Shown: positions 1-7,210 of the stretch, in pieces | How the letters are laid out: each line of letters starts with the position of its first letter | How positions within the stretch are numbered: the stretch's first letter is position 1 | Assembly (NCBI GenBank): GCA_041485905.1 | Contig: JBGPKK010000021.1 | Coordinates: 1-45,493, forward strand | Length of the DNA: 45,493 bases | From: JAHFUI01 sp041485905 | GTDB taxonomy: Bacteria; Acidobacteriota; Vicinamibacteria; Vicinamibacterales; CAVVIG01 | Direction: 5' to 3' | Position numbers and translations under genes: made by a program | The notes under the pieces: generated by a model | The model's input: only the letters and a program-made list of their open reading frames with translations | Databases searched by the model: none | What the model was told of the DNA's origin: nothing

Positions 1-484
1 CTACGACTTCCGCCGTACCGAGATGTGCATCATCCCGTATGCGACGCAGCAGGGCGAAATCTCCTTCTGCGCCTACAATACGGGCGTCGGCTGGCGCAAC
101 ATCATCGAGAAAATGCACATGACGGCGACGCTTACCAAGTGGTACGACGAGCACGGCCGCCACGAGATCTTCGCCGGCGGCAAAGTGGTGCCGCTCGATT
201 CGACGGCGCATTCGCTGAAGCTCAACGAAGAAGCGGTCCGCGCCGGTGCGCAGCACGACCTCGACGATCTGGGCATCGCCAAGAACGCGCGCGAAGAGAA
301 GGCCGCCGCGCGTAAGCAGAAGACGCCCGCGGAGCTCGCGAAAGAAGCCGCGCACAACGCCGAGATGGCCAAGCTGTACGCACAGCACGTGCTCAAAGAG
401 CAGCCGACGCTGCAGATTCAGCGACTCGGCGGCAAGAAGAAGGCGCAGGACATGCAGGAGGTCCTGCACAAACCCACGGTGTAG
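1..484 (+). CDS. C-terminal fragment of a probable radical SAM protein (5' end outside window)
   Basis: The frame is open from base 2, so this is the 3' end of a longer gene; the first internal Met is at 23. The visible 160 residues begin with a stretch carrying two cysteines, MCIIPY and SFCAYNTGVGW. This resembles the C-terminal region of Tes/MJ0619-like radical SAM proteins, which have a similar pattern of a Cys before a His/Tyr-rich strand and a second Cys before an Asn-Thr pair. The last 90 residues are a charged, Lys/Glu/Ala-rich helix-forming tail, unlike a catalytic domain. The radical SAM CxxxCxxC motif would lie upstream and cannot be seen. The family call is from memory of the pattern and is tentative; that this is a real gene end is much surer, because a strong terminator follows at 516-553. 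Confidence 0.5.
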   Translation, partial: YDFRRTEMCIIPYATQQGEISFCAYNTGVGWRNIIEKMHMTATLTKWYDEHGRHEIFAGGKVVPLDSTAHSLKLNEEAVRAGAQHDLDDLGIAKNAREEKAAARKQKTPAELAKEAAHNAEMAKLYAQHVLKEQPTLQIQRLGGKKKAQDMQEVLHKPTV

Positions 485-510
485 TCGTCGGTCGTCAGTC
501 GACAGTCGTC
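483..510. repeat. Phrase-like degenerate repeat (GTCGTC/GTCGAC)
   Basis: A run built from GTCGTC, GTCAGTC and GACAGTC units starts at the stop codon of the preceding gene. Almost the same wording recurs at about 34672-34690, inside the 3' end of the methyltransferase gene. It codes for nothing recognisable here. Confidence 0.5.
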
Positions 511-515
511 ATGCT

Positions 516-553
516 AAAAAAAGGCCGGCGGGCAACCGCCGGCCTTTTCTTTG
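516..553 (+). terminator. Rho-independent terminator
   Basis: A perfect stem of 13 bp (519-531 with 536-548, core GGCCGGCGG/CCGCCGGCC) closes a GCAA tetraloop and is flanked by an A-run before and a T-rich run after. It sits 32 bases after the stop of the preceding gene. The A-tract on one side and T-tract on the other would allow it to work in both directions. Confidence 0.9.
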
Positions 554-608
554 TCTACCTAGTCCCCGGCCTCAAGCCTCCAGCCTCGGGAGCAGCTATG
601 ATCGGGCC

Positions 609-974
609 ATGGATCGCACATTCCTGCTGATTGGCGCGCTGGCGGGGTTCACGGGCGTGGCGCTTGGCGCATTCGGAGCGCATGCGCTGCGTGGACGCCT
701 GTCTCCCGAAATGCTGGCGGTGTTCGAAACGGGCGTGCGGTATCAGATGTACCACGCGCTCGCGGTGATCGCGACCGGCCTGATCGCGGCGCGCCTGGGC
801 GGATGGCTGATTCTCACGGCCGGCTGGCTCTTCACCGCCGGCATCGTTCTGTTTTCCGGCAGTCTGTACGCGCTCGCCCTCACCGGCGCCACGGCGCTCG
901 GCGTCATCACGCCAATCGGCGGTCTGATGTTGCTGCTCGGCTGGGCCTGCCTCGCGCTCGCCGCCGTCATTTGA
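609..974 (+). CDS. DUF423 family small membrane protein
   Basis: This 121-residue protein is almost wholly hydrophobic, with four predicted membrane segments (about residues 5-25, 43-63, 66-88 and 96-118). The N-terminal GALAGFTGVALGAFGAHAL, followed by a segment with RYQMYHALA, is the signature of the DUF423/YgdD family of inner-membrane proteins. The length matches the family. The ATG at 609 is chosen because the family signature starts within a few residues of it; the open frame runs further upstream but only across the terminator region. The molecular function of the family is unknown. It stands alone, between a terminator and a convergent gene. Confidence 0.88.
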   Translation: MDRTFLLIGALAGFTGVALGAFGAHALRGRLSPEMLAVFETGVRYQMYHALAVIATGLIAARLGGWLILTAGWLFTAGIVLFSGSLYALALTGATALGVITPIGGLMLLLGWACLALAAVI

Positions 975-1041
975 GCACAGACGCGACAAGTCTCAAGCCT
1001 GGAGTCTCGCGTCTGCAGCCTTGAGACCTGAAACCTGAGGC
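975..1041. repeat. Phrase-like CTCAAGCCT/GAGACCTG repeat between convergent genes
   Basis: The whole gap between the DUF423 gene and the next, minus-strand gene is made of short near-repeats such as TCTCAAGCCTGGAGTCTCG, CAGCCTTGAGACCTG and AAACCTGAGGC. Similar wording (CCTCAAGCCTCCAGCCTCGG) lies at about 572-592. The units are partly self-complementary and may fold. No terminator U-tract is visible. Confidence 0.5.
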
Positions 1042-1731
1042 TTACCGTTTCTTCTCGACAGGCTTCGGCGGCGCGGGACGATACTCGATCATCACATTGC
1101 TGATGACCGCGACCGGGCGCCCCGGCGATGTATATGTCGCGGGGCCGCCGTCGAGGCGTTCGTAGGTGAGCTTTTCGCCGAGAATGCTCACCCGGTCTTC
1201 GCCCTCCGGAACCGTGATGACGATGGACTCGGTGCCGGTCGGCGCGACCGCTTTGACCCCGCCGGGCCCGGCTCCCCCTCCGATCCGATCGACGAGGTCG
1301 GTCGCTTTCCGAAATTCGTTCTGCACGATCGCACGGCTGATCAGCGTGTTGTCCATGGACAGCACGCCGATGGTCGCCGTGTAGCGCGCGTACGCGCGGT
1401 TGGCCTTCACCTGCTCCTCGGAATACGTGTGGCGATTGTGGAGATCGAAGGTGAGCGTGACGGCCCCCTTGTGCGGGGGAAGGGCGATGAGCATACCGGC
1501 TGCTGGATCGCGTCCTGTCATCACATCGCAGAACGAGAGCTTCGTGGTGACGCCGACGCCCAGCGGCGTCGGACACGTGATGTCGGGCGCGACCTTCGTC
1601 AGAGGCGCGACTGGCGGAGGCGGCGCCGGCTTACGCGCCGGCCTGCGGGTCTGGGTCGACCGGGACTGAGCTGACGCAGCCGCGAGCGGTGCAACGCACA
1701 ACACGAGCGCGATCGCGATGAAGCGGCGCAT
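1042..1731 (-). CDS. Exported protein of unknown function
   Basis: The protein has 229 residues from the ATG at 1731. This start is preferred over the in-frame ATG at 1791 because it opens a clean signal peptide: MRR, a hydrophobic core IAIALVLCVAPLAAA, then a likely signal peptidase I site after ASA-Q. A basic, proline-rich linker (about residues 25-45) follows, then a mostly beta-strand-like region containing two cysteines (CPTPLG and SFCDV) that could form a disulphide in the periplasm. The C-terminus is Pro/Lys-rich. I do not recognise the family. It is divergent from the small membrane protein gene at 1793. Confidence 0.65.
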   Translation of the reverse strand: MRRFIAIALVLCVAPLAAASAQSRSTQTRRPARKPAPPPPVAPLTKVAPDITCPTPLGVGVTTKLSFCDVMTGRDPAAGMLIALPPHKGAVTLTFDLHNRHTYSEEQVKANRAYARYTATIGVLSMDNTLISRAIVQNEFRKATDLVDRIGGGAGPGGVKAVAPTGTESIVITVPEGEDRVSILGEKLTYERLDGGPATYTSPGRPVAVISNVMIEYRPAPPKPVEKKR

Positions 1732-1792
1732 ACGAGCAGTATAGGGGGCTTTGACCTTCGCGCCGATCTTCGATAGAGTGGATTTGAACATC

Positions 1793-2038
1793 GTGCGCCG
1801 ACTCCGAACACGCAGGTCGATCGTCTTTTTCGGCTTGGCCGTCGCCGTGTTCGCGGCGTTCGTACCCGCTGTCTCGTCGAGCCTTCCCTACGCGATTCTG
1901 ACACCGCTGTGGCTGGTGTTTTCGGCCGCTTCGGTGGTGGTGATTCGTCGCAGAGCCATCCGCTGCGACGACCAGCCCGTCTCGCTGCTCTCGCTCGTCC
2001 TCTCCCGCGCGCCCCCAGTCACGCTCGCCATCGCGTAA
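1793..2038 (+). CDS. Small two-segment membrane protein
   Basis: The frame encodes about 81 residues. A basic N-terminus (RRLRTRRS) is followed by two hydrophobic segments (SIVFFGLAVAVFAAFV and YAILTPLWLVFSAASVVV) and a short tail. The GTG at 1793 is my choice; a TTG at 1784 and an ATG at 1751 are in frame, and none has a strong ribosome binding site. The two clear hydrophobic segments suggest a real gene, not a shadow frame. It lies 58 bases upstream of the SecA-like ATPase on the same strand and could be co-transcribed with it. No family recognised. Confidence 0.45.
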   Translation: MRRLRTRRSIVFFGLAVAVFAAFVPAVSSSLPYAILTPLWLVFSAASVVVIRRRAIRCDDQPVSLLSLVLSRAPPVTLAIA

Positions 2039-2096
2039 GCACGGCCGTCATCTGACGGCGATCCGTGTGCGCTCGTGAGCCGAGACTGGAGGATCT

Positions 2097-4631
2097 GTGT
2101 CGCTGAAGAACCGCCTGCATGAGGGACCGGTCCGCACCGGCCGCCCTTCGCGTCAACAAGACGAATCCGCGCGGGTATCTCGCCGCCCACACGACCCGGT
2201 GCGGAACAGCATCGGCTTGCGTCAGCGCCTCGCACATCTCCAAGGGTCCTCGGTCGAGCGCGACCTGCGCGCGTATGAGCAACTGATGGCCGAGGTTGAT
2301 CATCTGGAGGCCGAGGTCGGGACGCTGTCCGATGGGGAGCTCCGGGTACGTGCGCGCCGGCTTCGCGACCAGGTCTGCGCCGGCACGCCGCTCGCAGACG
2401 CACGGGCCTCCATCTTCGCGCTGGTGCGCGAAGCCGCCTGGCGCGCCCTGGGCCTGCGCCCGTTTGGTGTTCAGGTCGTCGCCGCTCTCGCGCTTGGTCG
2501 CGGCACGATCGTCGAGATGCAGACGGGGGAGGGGAAGACACTGGCGGCAGTCATGCCAGCTTCCCTTCACGCGCTCACGGGCCGCGGCGTCCACGTCCTG
2601 ACCTTCAACGACTACCTCGCGCGCCGGGACGCCGAGTGGATGGGTCCGGTGTACCGCCTGCTCGGCCTCTCGGTCGAGTTCGTCCAGCAGGGCATGACGT
2701 CCGAAGAGCGGCGCCGCGCCTACCTCGCCGACCTCACATACGTCACTGCCAAGGAGGCGGCATTCGATCACCTGCGCGACCTGCTGGCGACCGACGTCGG
2801 GGACCTTGTCCACCGGCCCTTCCATTTCGCCCTGGTCGACGAGGCGGACTCGATGCTGATCGACGAGGCGCGCGTGCCGCTCGTCATCGCCGGCAGCATC
2901 GGGCGCGACACGTCATCGTCCCCGCGGCTGGCTGAGCTCGTTGCCTCGCTCGTCCCCGGCGTCCATTTTGACGTCGACCAATACGGGCGCGATGTCGAGC
3001 TGACGGAGGCCGGATTCGAACGAATCGAGGACGCGATGGGCTGCGGCCGTCTCCACGACGCGGAGAACTACACGATCCTGACAGAGCTCAATTGCGCGCT
3101 GCATGCACAAGTACTGCTGCGACGCGATGTCGACTACCTCGTGCGAGACGGCCGCATCGAGATCATCGACGAATTTACCGGCCGCGTCGTGCCCGACCGT
3201 CACTGGCCCGACGGACTGCAAGCCGCCCTCGAGGCAAAGGAGGGCATCGAGCGGCAGCCCGACGGCCGGATTCTGGGCTCAATGACCCTTCAGCACTTCC
3301 TGCGCGGCTACCCACGGCTGTGCGGAATGACCGGAACGGCGCAAGACGCAGCCTGGGAGCTGCACGAGTTGTATGGGCTCGACGTGATTGTCCTTCCTAC
3401 GCACCGGCCGATGATTCGAGTCGATCAGCCAGACGTCGTGTTCACCCATCGTGACGCGAAGGACCAAGCGCTGGTGGAGGAGATCCGGCGCGTGCATGCG
3501 TCCGGGCGGCCCGTGCTGGTCGGAACGCTCACCGTGGAAGAGTCGGAACGGCTGGCCGAGCGGCTTCGCTCCGCAGGTATCGTGTGCGAGGTCTTGAATG
3601 CGAAACACGACGAGGCGGAAGCGCGCATCGTGGCACGCGCTGGAGCGCTCGGTGCCGTCACCATCTCAACGAACATGGCAGGGCGCGGCACCGACATCCG
3701 CCTCGGCGGCGAGGACGAGGCCGACCGCGCGCTGGTCGCGGCGCTCGGCGGCCTCTACGTCATCGGCACCAATCGCCACGAGAGTCGCCGAGTGGATCTT
3801 CAACTCCGGGGGCGCGCGGGCCGGCAAGGTGACCCCGGCGAGTCGCGCTTCTTCGTGAGCCTCGAGGACGACCTGCTGGTGCGCTATGGCATCCAGGGCC
3901 TGATTCCCCCGCGTTGGATGCCCGCGAGGCGTGACGAGCCGATCGACAGTCCCGTCGTCGGCCGCGAGATCGCGCGCGCGCAGCGCATCATTGAAGGGCA
4001 GAACTTCGAGATTCGTAAGACGCTGTGGCGGTACGCCTCCGTCGTCGAGGGGCAACGTCAACGCGTCATGGATCGGCGGCAAGCTCTCCTCCATGGCCGC
4101 GAGATGCCCGAGGTCTGGGGCCGGGCGCCAGACCGCCGCGCCACACTGGTCGCCGCGGCTGACGAGGAGGCTGTACGCCGCGCCGAGCGAGCCGTGATGC
4201 TGTTCCACATCGACCGGGCCTGGCGAGACCACCTGTCTCGCTGCGCCGATCTGCGCGAGGGCATTCACCTCGTCAGCCTCGGCGGTCGGGACCCGCTGAC
4301 GCACTTCACGACGGAGACTCTGCACGCGTTCGGCCGCATGGAGGACGCGATCGATGATGCGGTCCTCGACGCGTTGGATCGCGTGCGCGCCAGCGACGGA
4401 CGGCTCGATCTGGAGGGTCTGGGTCTCAGAGGGCCATCATCGACTTGGACCTACCTCGTCAATGACGACCCATTCCGCAATCAGATTGGCATGATGCTCA
4501 CCGGGCCGGGGAGAACCACCATCGCCATTTACTCGGCGGCCCTCCTCACGCCTCTTCTTCTCGTCTGGGGACTCATCGATCGGTTCTGGCGCCGCCGCCC
4601 GGTCCGCCGACCGAATCCCTTCGGCCGATGA
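2097..4631 (+). CDS. Divergent SecA-like translocase ATPase with C-terminal membrane anchor
   Basis: The 844-residue protein starts at a GTG 4 bases after a GGAGG. It has the SecA motor: Walker A TGEGKT (143-148), DEAD box (248-251), CGMTGTA (409-415), TNMAGRGTD (525-533) and a QLRGRAGRQGDPG motif from 569. Differences from housekeeping SecA are an extra basic N-terminus of about 40 residues, no C-terminal zinc-binding Cys motif, and a hydrophobic segment at about 807-831 (IAIYSAALLTPLLLVWG) followed by an Arg-rich tail, which looks like a tail anchor. This is probably an accessory SecA paralogue rather than the essential one. No secY, accessory Sec genes or obvious dedicated substrate lie next to it in the window, only the small membrane protein upstream. 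Confidence 0.88.
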   Translation: MSLKNRLHEGPVRTGRPSRQQDESARVSRRPHDPVRNSIGLRQRLAHLQGSSVERDLRAYEQLMAEVDHLEAEVGTLSDGELRVRARRLRDQVCAGTPLADARASIFALVREAAWRALGLRPFGVQVVAALALGRGTIVEMQTGEGKTLAAVMPASLHALTGRGVHVLTFNDYLARRDAEWMGPVYRLLGLSVEFVQQGMTSEERRRAYLADLTYVTAKEAAFDHLRDLLATDVGDLVHRPFHFALVDEADSMLIDEARVPLVIAGSIGRDTSSSPRLAELVASLVPGVHFDVDQYGRDVELTEAGFERIEDAMGCGRLHDAENYTILTELNCALHAQVLLRRDVDYLVRDGRIEIIDEFTGRVVPDRHWPDGLQAALEAKEGIERQPDGRILGSMTLQHFLRGYPRLCGMTGTAQDAAWELHELYGLDVIVLPTHRPMIRVDQPDVVFTHRDAKDQALVEEIRRVHASGRPVLVGTLTVEESERLAERLRSAGIVCEVLNAKHDEAEARIVARAGALGAVTISTNMAGRGTDIRLGGEDEADRALVAALGGLYVIGTNRHESRRVDLQLRGRAGRQGDPGESRFFVSLEDDLLVRYGIQGLIPPRWMPARRDEPIDSPVVGREIARAQRIIEGQNFEIRKTLWRYASVVEGQRQRVMDRRQALLHGREMPEVWGRAPDRRATLVAAADEEAVRRAERAVMLFHIDRAWRDHLSRCADLREGIHLVSLGGRDPLTHFTTETLHAFGRMEDAIDDAVLDALDRVRASDGRLDLEGLGLRGPSSTWTYLVNDDPFRNQIGMMLTGPGRTTIAIYSAALLTPLLLVWGLIDRFWRRRPVRRPNPFGR

Positions 4632-4666
4632 CCGTCGGCCGTCCGGGGGCCGCAGCGTGGCGTCCA

Positions 4667-5272
4667 TCAGTCGTTACCGATATAGGCGAGACCCTCCGAC
4701 GCCAGGTCCCGGGCGCCGGGGACGGCACTGCGCAGCTTGATCAGCTCGAGAAATTCCATGCGTGTCCGCGCGTTGTCGCGGAACACGCCGGCCATGGCGC
4801 TGGTGACGGCGAACGAGTTCTGCTTTTCGACGCCGCGCATCGACATGCACAAATGCGTCGCTTCCATCACCACGGCGACGCCAAGCGGCGCGATCCTGTC
4901 GCGAATCGTATCGGCGATCTGATTGGTCAGGCGCTCCTGAACCTGCAGGCGACGGCTGAACACGTCGACGAGCCGGGGAATCTTGCTCAGCCCGATGACC
5001 TTGTTGCTCGGAATGTAGGCGACGTGACACTTGCCGAAAAATGGCAGCAGATGGTGCTCGCACAGGCTGTAGAAGTCGATGTCCTTGACGATCACCATCT
5101 CGCTGTAATCGACGGTGAACAGGGCGTCGTTCAGCACCCTGTCGATGTCAGCGTCGTACCCGCTGGTCAAAAACTTCAGGGCCTTCTCGACCCGCTTCGG
5201 CGTATCGCGGAGCCCTTCGCGGCTCGGATCTTCGCCGAGGTCCGCCAGCAGTTGCCTGATGAGATCCTGCAC
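4667..5272 (-). CDS. folE: GTP cyclohydrolase I
   Basis: FolE turns GTP into 7,8-dihydroneopterin triphosphate, the first step to folate and biopterin; it works as a cytosolic homodecamer. The 201-residue protein has the family's normal length. The zinc site is intact: Cys71 and His74 in LCEHHLLPF and Cys142 in THLCMSMRGV, with His73 matching the catalytic histidine. The TPKRVEKA segment at 24-31 and QVQERLT at 110-116 are also typical. It is the last gene of a minus-strand run, starting 9 bases after the stop of the hydroxyacyl-CoA dehydrogenase gene. It faces the SecA-like gene across a 35-base gap. Confidence 0.96.
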   Translation of the reverse strand: MQDLIRQLLADLGEDPSREGLRDTPKRVEKALKFLTSGYDADIDRVLNDALFTVDYSEMVIVKDIDFYSLCEHHLLPFFGKCHVAYIPSNKVIGLSKIPRLVDVFSRRLQVQERLTNQIADTIRDRIAPLGVAVVMEATHLCMSMRGVEKQNSFAVTSAMAGVFRDNARTRMEFLELIKLRSAVPGARDLASEGLAYIGND

Positions 5273-5281
5273 CTCTGTATT

Positions 5282-6133
5282 CTACCGATAGTTGTAAAAC
5301 CCGCGGCCTGACTTTCTTCCCGTCCATCCGGCGAGCACCATTCGCTTCAGCAGCGGCGGCGCCGCGTACGCCGGCTCGCCGAATTCGTCGAACATGATCT
5401 TGGCGATGTAGTACGTGGTGTCGAGTCCCACGAAGTCGAGCAGCGTGAACGGTCCCATCGGGTGGCCGCAGCCGAGCTTCATGGCCTTGTCGATGTCTTC
5501 GACCGTGCCCAATCCGTTTTCGTACGCGCGAACCGCGTCGAGCAGATAGGGCACCAGCAGCCGGTTGACGATGAAGCCGGGACGATCGGGCGCGGTGACC
5601 GGCTCCTTCCCCAGAGACTGTGCGAACGCAAACACATTCCGGTAGCTCTCGTCGCTGGTGGTCAACGCCCGGATGACTTCGACCAGCTTCATGAGCGGGA
5701 CCGGGTTGAAAAAGTGGAGGCCGGCGAACCGATCGGGTCGCCGGGTTGCGGCAGCGAGCTGGGTGATGCACAAAGACGAGGTATTCGACACCAGCATGGC
5801 ACGGTCGTTCAGCGCCTGCTCCAACGCGGCGTACGTGGATCGCTTCTCATCGAGGTTCTCGGTGATCGCCTCGATCACGAGGTCGCACTCCCGGAGACCC
5901 TCGAAGCTCGTGGTCCCTGACAGGTTCGCCAGCGTCTTGTCGCGAGACTCTGGCGTGACCTTTCCCTTCGTCACCCCATCGTCGAGAAATGTGCGGAGAC
6001 GATCGAGGCCCCTCTTGAGAACCACATCGTCGACTTCGCGGACGATTGTCTTGTACCCGGATGCCGCACAGACCTGGGCGATGCCCGATCCCATCAGCCC
6101 GCAGCCCAGAACGCCGACGGTGCGAATCTTCAT
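5282..6133 (-). CDS. hbd: 3-hydroxyacyl-CoA (3-hydroxybutyryl-CoA) dehydrogenase
   Basis: This NAD-dependent enzyme interconverts 3-hydroxyacyl-CoA and 3-oxoacyl-CoA. Its 283 residues match the single-domain-pair Hbd/PaaH family. The Rossmann motif GCGLMG is at 10-15. The catalytic His140 and Glu152 lie in the GLHFFNPVPLMKLVEV segment, and Asn190 follows in PGFIVNRLL. The C-terminal domain ends with the usual GWTGRKSGRGFY motif. It is the third gene of a four-gene run, 21 bases after the dehydrogenase gene at 6155-7210. The neighbours suggest a catabolic role producing acyl-CoA intermediates rather than butanol fermentation, but the substrate cannot be read from sequence. Confidence 0.92.
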   Translation of the reverse strand: MKIRTVGVLGCGLMGSGIAQVCAASGYKTIVREVDDVVLKRGLDRLRTFLDDGVTKGKVTPESRDKTLANLSGTTSFEGLRECDLVIEAITENLDEKRSTYAALEQALNDRAMLVSNTSSLCITQLAAATRRPDRFAGLHFFNPVPLMKLVEVIRALTTSDESYRNVFAFAQSLGKEPVTAPDRPGFIVNRLLVPYLLDAVRAYENGLGTVEDIDKAMKLGCGHPMGPFTLLDFVGLDTTYYIAKIMFDEFGEPAYAAPPLLKRMVLAGWTGRKSGRGFYNYR

Positions 6134-6154
6134 TCGACTCCTTGTCAGGCGCCG

Positions 6155-7210
6155 CTACGTGTTCTTTCGTATCAGTGCGGCGATGTAATCCCCGGTCTCT
6201 CGCGTGCCGAGTGTGCCGCCGATCTCCGCCGTGCCCTGGCACGTCACGACCGATTCCTTCACCGCGGACTCGATGGCAGCGGCGTCCGCCTTCAGCCCCA
6301 GGTATTCGAGCATCAGGGCCGCCGACAGAATCGCGCCGACCGGATTGGCGACGTTCTTTCCCGCGTACTTCGGCGCCGAGCCGTGCACCGGCTCGAACAT
6401 CGACGTCCGTCCAGGATGGAGGTTGCCGGAGGCGGCCATGCCCAATCCGCCCTGCAGCTGGGCGCCCAGGTCCGTGATGATGTCGCCGAACATGTTGTTG
6501 GTGACGATCACCTCGAACTGCGCAGGGTTCTTCACGAGCTGCATCGCGAGCGCGTCGATGTACAGATGCGTCGCCTGAATGGCCGGGTACTGCCCGGCGA
6601 GCATCCAGAACACGCGCTGCCACAAGGCGTGGCCGTGGGTCATCGCGTTGCTCTTGTCGGCCATGCAGACCTTGGTGAGGCCGCTCGCGGTCGCGTACTC
6701 GAACGCGTGCTTGATGATCCGGTGCACGCCCTTATACGTGTTGATCTCCTCCTGGACGGCGATCTCGTCTTCGGTCCCCGGCTTGAAGCGGCCGCCGACG
6801 TTGACGTAGAGGCCTTCCGTGTTCTCGCGGAAGACCACGAAATCGACGTCGGCCGGCCCGCGGTCCTTGAGGGGACAGAGACGCGCGTCGAGCAGGCGCA
6901 CGGGGCGGTAATTGACGTACAGGTCGAGCTCGAAGCGCGTGCCCAGCAGGATGTCGCGCGCGTGGCGCATGTCGGGAATTCGCGGGTCGCCCAGCGCGCC
7001 GATGAAGATCGCGTCGAACTCGTCCCGCAGCATCTGGTGGCCGTTGGGCGGCAGGGTGATGCCGGTCTGAAGGTAGTGGTCGGCGCCGTACGGCAGCATC
7101 TCGAGATCGAACGCGCGGCCGAACACCTCGCCGACCGCGCGCAGGACCTTCATCGCCTCGGCGGTGACGTCGATGCCGATTCCGTCTCCGGGAACAACGG
7201 CGATACGCAT
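6155..7210 (-). CDS. Isocitrate/isopropylmalate dehydrogenase family beta-decarboxylating enzyme
   Basis: This 351-residue protein belongs to the metal- and NAD(P)-dependent beta-decarboxylating dehydrogenases. It begins with the family opening VVPGDGIGIDVT and carries FRENTEGLYV, the Lys-containing KSNAMTHGH, the metal-binding Asp region (TNNMFGDIITDLGAQLQGGLG) and the nucleotide-binding FEPVHGSAPKYAGKNVANP. The substrate could be isocitrate, isopropylmalate, homoisocitrate or tartrate-like; there are no leuCD genes nearby, which argues mildly against leuB. The ATG overlaps the aldehyde dehydrogenase stop by one base (TGATG), so translation is probably coupled. Confidence 0.88.
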   Translation of the reverse strand: MRIAVVPGDGIGIDVTAEAMKVLRAVGEVFGRAFDLEMLPYGADHYLQTGITLPPNGHQMLRDEFDAIFIGALGDPRIPDMRHARDILLGTRFELDLYVNYRPVRLLDARLCPLKDRGPADVDFVVFRENTEGLYVNVGGRFKPGTEDEIAVQEEINTYKGVHRIIKHAFEYATASGLTKVCMADKSNAMTHGHALWQRVFWMLAGQYPAIQATHLYIDALAMQLVKNPAQFEVIVTNNMFGDIITDLGAQLQGGLGMAASGNLHPGRTSMFEPVHGSAPKYAGKNVANPVGAILSAALMLEYLGLKADAAAIESAVKESVVTCQGTAEIGGTLGTRETGDYIAALIRKNT

